A stretch of 64,000 bases of DNA from Phymorhynchus buccinoides (lineage: Eukaryota > Mollusca > Gastropoda > Neogastropoda > Raphitomidae): the NCBI GenBank assembly GCA_017654935.2, contig CM065693.1, positions 57,485,534-57,549,533 of the forward strand. Reading direction: 5' to 3'. Position numbers and translations under genes: made by a program. Position 1 is the stretch's first letter. The number at the start of each line of letters is the position of its first letter. The notes beneath the pieces are model-generated. The model did not search any database, was not told the origin of the DNA, and saw only the letters and a list, made by a program, of their open reading frames with translations. This document shows, piece by piece, positions 55,875 through 64,000 of the stretch.

Positions 55875-56075
55875 TAATAATAATAATAATAAACGGACAA
55901 TTATATAGCATGTGAAAGCATTATAGCTATGAAAGCTTGCACCTATTTTTTCAAAATTGAAACTTCGGGACTGTCCTGGTATTGCAGTACCTCCAGGATC
56001 GTCCCACTATCTTTATAGTTATTAATTATGTGCCTGTCCCAGGCTATATAGGCTGGAGGACGTTAAACAAACTTT
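55875..56075. repeat. Retroposon tail and GGGACTTTCCTGG-type repeat
   Basis: (AAT)n at 55870-55892 with AAACGGACAATTATATAGCA, then GGGACTGTCCTGGTATTGCA, CCTCCAGGATCGTCCCACTA and GGCTGGAGGACGTTAAACAA. Confidence 0.7.
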
Positions 56076-56239
56076 CATCTTGTTTCTATCCTAGGGCCAG
56101 TCATTTGTATGCACAAACTGAATTAACGTTGTAAATGTATTGAATCCGAGGATCAAAAATGACTTGAAGCTGTTATTTTGCTGGCCTGCCCGCCAGTATT
56201 AGTCCATACTTTATTACTAATTGGGAAAGTTCGTACGTG

Positions 56240-56426
56240 ATGCGCATAGCAAATATAGATCTTTGCATGCGTGCGCGCACACAAATGCACACGCACATAT
56301 GCACACGCACACGCACAATATACACACACATGCATGTGCACACACACATTCTTTTCTCCCTCACACACAAAAAACAACAACACACAAACACATACCGTAC
56401 ACGCGAGCTCAGAGGCACGCGTACAT

Positions 56427-56486
<60 letters not shown>

Positions 56487-56884
56487 AGAGAAGAGGGAGG
56501 TGCATGAAATGTTGGGAACGGGAAGGGACCCAAAATATGTGAAAGCTTGGGGTGACTTGGAGAGGGTGGGGGTTTGGAGTAGGGTGGGGTGAACAAATGA
56601 ATGCGATAATAGAAATGGTGGGAAAGAGGGCAGTTCTTGATGTTTTGATAGTCGCTTGTATCGACCCTGTGTTCAATTTTTGTTTTGTTTTTGTTTTTTG
56701 CGGAGCATGATTTGTCATTCATTTTTCCTTAGTTTTGTTTCCATTTTTCATGCATGCAAATGTGTTTCTTTGATTGTATTGTGCTTGTACGAGACCACGC
56801 TGTAATTTCACCTAACGTGATAATAAAGTATTTTTGACTTTGACTTTGACTTGACACACACACACACACACACACACACAACTT

Positions 56885-56928
<44 letters not shown>

Positions 56929-57021
56929 GCACGCACGCATGTAGCCCTACACACATGCATGTGTACATACACTTTCACGTTTTCAATTGTGTGCGTACGC
57001 ACGCACACACACACACACACA

Positions 57022-57081
<60 letters not shown>

Positions 57082-57173
57082 GGCATGACATGCACGCAGA
57101 CACACACATACACACACACACAAAGGATATACACGCACACACGCACACACACAGACACACACACACACAGACA

Positions 57174-57267
<94 letters not shown>

Positions 57268-57290
57268 AAACACACACACACATCCACAGG
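56240..57290. repeat. Large (CA)n-rich region
   Basis: CA-rich sequence at 56255-56490, a retroposon end at 56815-56852 (TAATAAAGTATTTTTGACTT, then TTTGAC repeats), and CA/CG runs at 56853-57290 with a pure CA run of about 80 bases near 57175-57260. No genes. Confidence 0.93.
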
Positions 57291-57650
57291 TAATTGAGTG
57301 GACACTATCAACCTATCAAACGTGAAAATATATTTTATTTTCAGAGGCAGTAAAAGGTCAATTTAAACAAAATATATTGATAACATCAACACACAATCAA
57401 TAAAACAATAGTAACATAAAAATGCATATAAAACTCAATTATCATCTACAGTATTAAACATATAATAACAAATGCATAAACTCGCAATCATCACCAACAC
57501 AATCAAACATAACAATGCATATAAAAGTGTCTCCATTTGCTACAGTATCAACAAAACATAATATTTTAATAAACGTTTGCGAATACATTGCCTGCAAAAC
57601 TTGAACAAAACCATTTAGTGTTCTTGCATTCATGATATCTTCTGTTCCTT
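57291..57650. other. AT-rich spacer
   Basis: AT-rich with weak internal repetition (AATGCATATAAAA at about 57421 and 57514; AACAATA and ATCAACA motifs). No gene seen. Confidence 0.5.
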
Positions 57651-58074
<424 letters not shown>

Positions 58075-58214
58075 TTTTAGGCACATTCTGTAAACAATAT
58101 TTATACATATCATGTGTACATAAACACAACCATAAAAACACACTAATGGGTGCAACGTTTCATGGTATACGAGGATTTCCTGTTTTTGAATGTTCCTGTC
58201 CAACTGGAAAGAAA

Positions 58215-58300
58215 GGGCAGGGCCGGGATTCGAACCCTGATCACCCACGCACTGAAATTAACAGACGGACGTCTTAACCACTCTGCCACCTCCCTTCCCC
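58215..58300 (-). repeat. tRNA-derived SINE head
   Basis: On the minus strand: GGTGGCAGAGTGGTTAAGAC (A box), then GGGTTCGAATCCCGGCCC (B box). The middle does not fold into a clear tRNA cloverleaf. Best read as a SINE head rather than a working tRNA gene. Confidence 0.65.
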
Positions 58301-59195
58301 ACTTTGCTTTGTCACCTAGTGGCAGAGGCCATTCGCTGACTGTCGCTTAGTTCAGGAAAGTCCCCTGACTGGATCATTCAAAGTCGATGTCAAAAGGGTT
58401 TGGAGTAACTGAAATAAAAACCCAACTGCCCTGTCTTCAGTGCAGTGTCTCCTCTGGTGGTTGCCTCTTCGCGATCCAACATTGGCCACTCCAGGCTACT
58501 GCGCTGCTGACTTGGGGGTCTGCTACCTAACATGCCAGGGTGTGGCTGTGATTTGGGACTTGGATTGAGTGGTGCGCGCACAGCGCACGAACCCCCCACC
58601 TTCTGACCGCTTTTAGTTTTCCTCAGAAAGCTGCTTGTTTCAAGTTATTTCCTTTCACATAAGCAAGTATTCTTTTCAATGATTGTTGTTAGGGATAGGG
58701 AAAGACCTTACAAATGGCACACTACAACAAAAGAAGGGATGAAAACTTTGGATCGGTTTACACTGGTTTGATGAGTTCTAAAAATAGGCCTGAACTAAAA
58801 GCAGTTGGAACCGAGTGATGTGGGCGTGGGAGCGACGCCACTGGATGACCATGAGGATGGGACAACAAGGGAAACAACCATGACCACATCAGGGTACGCA
58901 ACGTGTTCCAGGAATCATCCACGACGACGTCTGCCACGTCACGAACTCCTGTCCCATCAGCACCGATTCTTCATCATCATCATCATCATCTCAATGGGAA
59001 GACATGAACATCGTCCATAAGGGTCTCCGACCAATTGGACGCTAATCTCACCATCTCTAGTCATCAGGCTCTGACATCTGACAACTGATTGTTGACACCT
59101 GTTCAACAGAGTCTTTCAAGAAAATGCACAGAACATCGCATCACGTCATGTTATGTCATGTCATGTTATGCCATGTCACGTGGACATGACCTGAA
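58301..59195. other. 3' flank of the UGCG-like gene
   Basis: 58430-58870 resembles 40660-40880 (an interspersed repeat). Short (CAT)n at 58973-58990 and TGTCATGT repeats at 59150-59180. The 3' UTR of the UGCG-like gene must lie here; I see no clear AATAAA on the minus strand. Confidence 0.5.
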
Positions 59196-59354
59196 TCAAA
59201 CATGGCGCACCGTGTGGGTTTTGTACGACGGTAAATTCCTCGTGACAGTATGTCGAGGGCTGGACACCGCTTTGATGTAGATCCACAGAGCCAGGGCCTG
59301 GCGAAGACACCAGCAGCAGAGGAAGCGTAGCCCGCCCTCCTTCAGAGGACCATT
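59196..59354 (-). CDS. UGCG: UGCG-like terminal exon
   Basis: Acceptor TCGTTTCAG, phase 0, 52 codons plus TGA at 59198-59196. Peptide NGPLKEGGLRFLCCWCLRQA, LALWIYIKAVSSPRHTVTRN, LPSYKTHTVRHV. It aligns with the last membrane segment and short tail of UGCG; the family's usual GRYRLRCGG-type tail is replaced by RNLPSYKTHTVRHV. Confidence 0.9.
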   Translation of the reverse strand, partial: NGPLKEGGLRFLCCWCLRQALALWIYIKAVSSPRHTVTRNLPSYKTHTVRHV

Positions 59355-59384
59355 CTGAAACGAAACAGCACGTGGCTTAATTAA

Positions 59385-59455
59385 GGACAACATTCCTGGT
59401 ATTGGGAAGTACCTTCAGGATCGTCCCACTGTCTTTATAGTTAGTGGCGATACCA
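59385..59455 (+). repeat. Partial GGGACTTTCCTGG-type repeat
   Basis: ATTCCTGGTATTGGGAAGTA, CTTCAGGATCGTCCCACTG: a fragment of the family at 9013 and 55965. Confidence 0.55.
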
Positions 59456-59734
59456 GGCATCAGAATTGTCTGAGATGCATCCCTCTGAAAACGCGGTTCA
59501 AAGGCCATCAAGGCTCCAGAGAGTCTAGGGGTTAACACTGAAATCTGTTCCCAACATGACCCACGTTATTGTTCATCAACAAATTACTTATAAATGATAT
59601 TTGGCAGTGAAAAATATGTTCAAAAACAAAAACAAAACCTCTGCCAGCGACTTTCAATTCTCTGAAATTTGCAAATCCTCTGACAATTCTGACAACAGTT
59701 ACAAATGTCTCACGTGTGTCTTGATATATTATTG

Positions 59735-59825
59735 GGTGGCGCGCCTCTGGCTGCGACGCGCTCTCCAGGTGGGAGCAACCCGAATTTCACAGAGACGCCT
59801 CTGTGACCATAAAGTACCTAATGTT
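59735..59825 (-). repeat. SINE-A fragment, reversed
   Basis: GCGCGCCTCTGGCTGCGACG, CTCTCCAGGTGGGAGCAACC, CGAATTTCACAGAGACGCCT; the tail of SINE-A. Confidence 0.75.
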
Positions 59826-60106
59826 TAATAGGGCATTTGCCACGAGTGTTCGTACTCTATACAAGACTACTAAATTGCCCGCGCGTGTTTTGCCCGAGTT
59901 CCCGTGACCTCTCTAATTCAACTCTTATAATTTCAACTCGGTGAAATTCAAGGTTGCCGGCACGCGGCAAATGCCCTATTATTGTGACCTAAAAGTGTGA
60001 CTATGGTCATTGAAAAACACAAGCTACAATGTGCAAATGTCCCAATTCTTTGTTTGTTTTGTAGAAGAAAAAAAACAGCAACACAAACTGGAGTGCAATA
60101 ACATAC

Positions 60107-60299
60107 CTGAACCGATCTGAGCAGCAGATAATCCACGCACAGCCAGCCCGCCAGATGGCAGCACAGGAAGAGCAGAGGAGGGACGCCAAAGAACTGGAAC
60201 AGGAAGTAGGAAGCGACCAGTCCCAGGGGAAAGCACTCTGACAGTGGTTCCAAAACCCCACTCACCAAGGTCAAGGAACTAAGGCGTAATCGTGACCAC
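60107..60299 (-). CDS. UGCG: UGCG-like exon with RxxRW end and membrane segments
   Basis: Acceptor CCACAACAG, donor GGTTCAG/GTATGT, phase 2 to 0. The first codon completed is the Arg of RMVRW; W is the first full residue. Peptide WSRLRLSSLTLVSGVLEPLS, ECFPLGLVASYFLFQFFGVP, PLLFLCCHLAGWLCVDYLL, LRSVQ. EPLSECF matches the family's EPISECF, and two hydrophobic segments match its membrane helices. Confidence 0.94.
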
Positions 60300-60476
60300 C
60301 TGTTGTGGACAATTAAAAGATGCATGGGTTGGGTGCTAGTTTTTGTCAAGTGATAGGGAGGAGTGGTGGTGGGGTGGGGTGGGGGTGGCTTCTTTAATAT
60401 GGGTTTTCTTTCACTTTTTTTCTGGCTTTCTTTGTGCCTGGCTGATTCCTCACTTTTTTCTGCAATCTGATTTGCT

Positions 60477-60789
<313 letters not shown>

Positions 60790-60795
60790 TCTTAC

Positions 60796-60882
60796 CTGAC
60801 CATTCTTTCCACAAAGTCGTGCATGGACGTCAAAGTGATATTCTGCTGAGCAGGAACCGCTGACAAAGCCAACTTATATCCT
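60796..60882 (-). CDS. UGCG: UGCG-like exon ending in RMVR
   Basis: Acceptor ATTTTGCAG, donor ATGGTCAG/GTAAGA, phase 2 to 2. Peptide GYKLALSAVPAQQNITLTSM, HDFVERMVR. It corresponds to the stretch before the (Q/R)xxRW motif that binds the acceptor side in this family; R, R and W are all kept. Confidence 0.92.
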
Positions 60883-60964
60883 CTGCAAAATACAAACATA
60901 AGCATGCTCTTAAGCCAGCAAATACATGCATGTGTAATACACACTTGGACTATGCGCACACACT

Positions 60965-60986
60965 CACACGTGCGTAAGCCTACTCA

Positions 60987-61067
<81 letters not shown>

Positions 61068-61200
61068 GCGCGCGCACACGCACGCACGCACGCACACGCA
61101 CGCACATGCACACACACACACACACACACACACGCACGCACACACACACACGCACACGCACACGCACACGCACACACACACACACACACACGCACACCAG
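60965..61200. repeat. (CA)n and CACG repeats
   Basis: CA run at 60990-61062 then mixed CACG/CACGCA repeats to 61200, followed by a G16 run near 61222. Confidence 0.95.
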
Positions 61201-61490
61201 GGCGGACCAAGTGATTCATAAGGGGGGGGGGGGGGGGTCCGCTGGGGGATCCAGGGATCTGCATAGGTTCCGGGTTAAGAGGCAATACCCTCTTCGCCCC
61301 CGGAAAATGTTGCTATTTAGTGAATGTTAAGGCAAACATCGAGTCATCTTCTTGCTTTTCACCCTTGTATAAGGTACATGCTTGGGGCAAAAGGAGGAGG
61401 GGGGTTTCCGGAAACCCATGGACTCCCCCCAAAGTGGGATTCCGGAAACCCAGGACCCCCCAGGATCCGCCCCTGCATTTCTCTACTCAC

Positions 61491-61720
61491 TGTTGATGCA
61501 GGTGCTTGGCGAGATAGAAGTCATAGTGACTGTGCTCTCCGTAGTGAGCCAGGCCTGAGGGGGGGACAGGGGAGTCATGATGATGAGGAGGAGGATGATG
61601 ATGGTGGTGGAGCTTCTCCAGAACAGGCTTCTTCAGTACATAGGACACGCCCACCACACAGCACATGGACAGGGCGTTGAAGGACAGGTAATAGCGGGCC
61701 AAGGCACTGCCGAAGTAAAT
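61491..61720 (-). CDS. UGCG: UGCG-like exon with His/Pro-rich insert
   Basis: Acceptor CTGTTGGCAG, donor CATCAACA/GTGAGT, phase 0 to 2. Peptide IYFGSALARYYLSFNALSMC, CVVGVSYVLKKPVLEKL, then HHHHHPPPHHH and DSPVPPSG, then LAHYGEHSHYDFYLAKHLH. The flanks match UGCG closely, and the aspartate of the EDYFMAK-like motif is kept as YDFYLAK. The insert of roughly 15-20 residues is coded by a CAT/CCT repeat and is absent from the family as I know it. Confidence 0.92.
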
Positions 61721-61951
61721 CTGCCAACAGAAAAGGAACATTATATCTATGATGTTCCTACAGTGAATTTAAAGTCTTTGGGACAACGCAGTTTTAGTTT
61801 ATCGATTTGTGTATGTATGTATTTAGTTATTTTAGCTATTAATTTAGTTATTTAGTTATTAATTTATTAATTTATTCATTTATTATTCATTATTTAATTG
61901 TTATGGTATGTGTTATGGGTTGGTGGCCTGCACGTTAAATCAGTGTCAACC

Positions 61952-62224
<273 letters not shown>

Positions 62225-62430
62225 TCTGTGTTTAGACTTGTATTGCTTATGTCTTCTACTCAGGAAAATGTTGTAAAAAGGTTTGCCTTGTTCTTATACA
62301 AAGCCTTTAAGTTTCGTTCTACATTGTGTTCTTGATTGTAATTTTCTTTATTTGGATATATCATATGTCATTTGTTTATTGTGTATTATCCCCTTCATAA
62401 GGGGTCTTGGCCTTTCATGAAAAATCATCC

Positions 62431-62432
<2 letters not shown>

Positions 62433-62507
<75 letters not shown>

Positions 62508-62562
62508 CTCTCTCCATCTATCTCTCCCTCTCTTCCCCCCTCTCTCCCTCCCCCCTCTCTAC
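62433..62562. repeat. (TC)n microsatellite next to an exon donor
   Basis: CT repeat at 62433-62505, then impure pyrimidines up to the donor of the exon at 62563. Confidence 0.95.
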
Positions 62563-62705
62563 CTGTTGAACACTATCAGCCACAGAGGCCTGAGAAGAAC
62601 CGGTAGTATCATCAGCAGGCTGAGCGCAGAAAGGCATCTGATGCACCAGCCCCACATCAGAAGGCTGCATCCTCACCACCATGTCGGCCAGCATCTCCCC
62701 GCTCA
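62563..62705 (-). CDS. UGCG: UGCG-like exon
   Basis: Acceptor TGATTTCAG, donor CAACAG/GTAGAG, phase 1 to 0. Peptide SGEMLADMVVRMQPSDVGLV, HQMPFCAQPADDTTGSSQAS, VADSVQQ. It matches the DTLTDMVNQM...KVGLVHGLPY stretch of UGCG. Confidence 0.92.
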
Positions 62706-63171
62706 CTGAAATCACAAATTAATGTCAGGGACCCGGACATAGGAACCAACTTTGAGAGAGGGAGAGAGATATCAGGGACCCGGATATAGGGAAAGTTTTC
62801 TGTTTTCCGAACAACCCACCCCCACCCCATCAGCCCCATGCATGCACCTTCTAGTTTATTACAAGGCAGAAGAAACGTAACAAATGTCATCTATCATGTC
62901 AGAATTTGACTCGAAGTTTGCATTAAAAATGGCTAGATTGTAAGATTTTCCGGGGGCTTCGGCCCCTGGACCCCAACAGGGGTTTGTCCCTGGACTCCTG
63001 GAGCCATGCGGTCCCCTGGAACCCCCCCGGCGGAAACCCTCCCTCATGAATCACTTGGCCCGGCCCTGAATGCAAAGACATCATACATAATGCCTACACG
63101 CATAAACATGCACACAGACAGACAGACAGACAGACTGACTGGCAAACACACATACAGAGCCCTACAACATT

Positions 63172-63507
63172 AGCAGCTTGCAGTCTGTCCACTGTCCACT
63201 ATAGTCTGTCCACTGTCCACTATAGTCTGTCCACTGTCCACTATGGTCTGTCCACTGTCCACTATAGTCTGTCCACTGTCCACTATAGTCTGTCCACTGT
63301 CCACTATAGTCTGTCCACTGTCCACTATAGTCTGTCCACTGTCCACTATAGTCTGTCCACTGTCCACTATAGTCTGTCCACTGTCCACTATAGTCTGTCC
63401 ACTGTCCACTATAGTCTGTCCACTGTCCACTATAGTCTGTCCACTGTCCACTATGGTCTGTCCACTGTCCACTATAGTCTGTCCACTGTCCACTATTGTC
63501 TGTCAGG
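63172..63507 (+). repeat. 21-bp minisatellite, about 16 copies
   Basis: Unit AGTCTGTCCACTGTCCACTA plus T, almost without variation (TATGG twice, TATTG once). Because 21 is seven codons, both strands are open. Followed at 63520-63670 by (GACA)n-type sequence. In the intron between two UGCG-like exons. Confidence 0.96.
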
Positions 63508-63685
63508 AAGAAGAGAGGAAGAGAAAAAAAGAGACAGACAGAGAGACAGACAGGGAGACAGACAGAGAGACAGACAGAGAGAGAGACAGGGAGAGAGACA
63601 GACAGGGAGACAGACAGAGAGACAGACAGGGAGACAGACAGAGAGACGGACAGACAGACAGACGCCAGACGGACAGAAGCGCTAC

Positions 63686-63787
63686 CTTGCACTTTGCTGG
63701 AGCAGATCCAGACATAGTCGTACCGTGCCGCCTCGTAGCCCTGAGCCAGGGTCCCCACCAGTGGGTTGGAGATGTCCCGCCTGGGAT
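63686..63787 (-). CDS. UGCG: UGCG-like exon with altered ICD motif
   Basis: Acceptor TGTTTCAG, donor GTGCAAG/GTAGCG, phase 1 to 1. Peptide DPRRDISNPLVGTLAQGYEA, ARYDYVWICSSKVQ. The family has YDLIWICDSGIRV at this point; the D (D144 in human UGCG, from memory) is part of the nucleotide-sugar site. Here the codon is TCC (Ser). The frame, splice sites and flanking residues are otherwise intact. Confidence 0.92.
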
Positions 63788-64000
63788 CTGAAACACCAGC
63801 GGTAGGCTTACACTGACTCCCTCCTCACATAAGACATCAGACATCAGACTTGTATTAGTCCATAATACATGGGAAGTGTTTCCCACCGTGGTAATAAAGT
63901 AAGAAATCAGAAATAAAATCAACTTAGAAAACAACACACACAGTATGCAGTCACTTCTACACTACACTAAACATACGTATATTATCTCAAACACCATACT
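63788..64000. other. Intron of the UGCG-like gene, to window end
   Basis: Unique AT-rich sequence; upstream exons are outside the window. Confidence 0.6.

Noticed and set aside
58215..58300. A functional tRNA gene
   Set aside because: A- and B-box-like sequences are present, but the middle does not give a convincing anticodon arm, and the sequence runs on into SINE-like DNA.
63162..63791. Open frames of 182-198 codons made of VCPLSTI or SGQWTDY repeats
   Set aside because: They come from a 21-bp minisatellite and a GACA repeat in an intron, open on both strands, with no start context or homology.

Overview
The window is nuclear DNA of an animal, most likely a mollusc (probably a marine gastropod; this is inference from gene content and repeat style, not a database result). 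Its genes are spliced, with GT-AG introns of 0.3-4 kb. It carries several tRNA-derived SINE, LINE and TIR-element families, and very many (GA)n, (CA)n and (GAT)n tracts plus minisatellites. There is no sign of bacterial, viral or organellar organisation.

Three genes can be supported. (1) A plus-strand gene enters from the left edge and ends at 6026. Its last four exons were joined by reading frame and splice phase, and I do not recognise the product. (2) A minus-strand gene from 54405 (ATG) to 15096 (stop) is treslin/TICRR, the metazoan Sld3-like factor that CDK switches on to start DNA replication. I rebuilt 20 coding exons with matching phases. One junction (exon 8 to 9) is unsettled. The model gives about 1,900 residues, close to vertebrate treslin. 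(3) A minus-strand ceramide glucosyltransferase-like gene (UGCG family) occupies 59196-63787 and continues past the right edge. Six C-terminal exons are present. It keeps the RxxRW motif but has serine where the family has the aspartate of the ICDSG motif, and it carries a His/Pro-rich insert. The unknown gene and TICRR converge tail to tail; UGCG lies upstream of TICRR on the same strand.

Layout: 1-6.0 kb, unknown gene; 6.0-15.1 kb, intergenic, with a LINE fragment split by a TIR element, minisatellites and GA tracts; 15.1-54.4 kb, TICRR, whose introns are full of minisatellites and transposon remnants; 54.4-59.2 kb, intergenic (SINEs, CA tracts); 59.2-63.8 kb, UGCG-like gene; 63.8-64 kb, intron.

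The most unusual pattern is that tandem arrays repeatedly sit exactly on gene-structure boundaries: on splice donors of TICRR exons 2, 6, 14 and 19, on the acceptor of exon 13, on the stop codon of the unknown gene, and just upstream of the exon 11 acceptor. Each array multiplies a real or look-alike processing signal. Also notable are a 31-copy 66-bp array grown inside a TIR element, a 2.3-kb TIR element with nine direct copies and one inverted copy of GGTAGCGCTGACAAC, and a TIR element inserted at a TA that overlaps the last base of the exon 11 splice donor.
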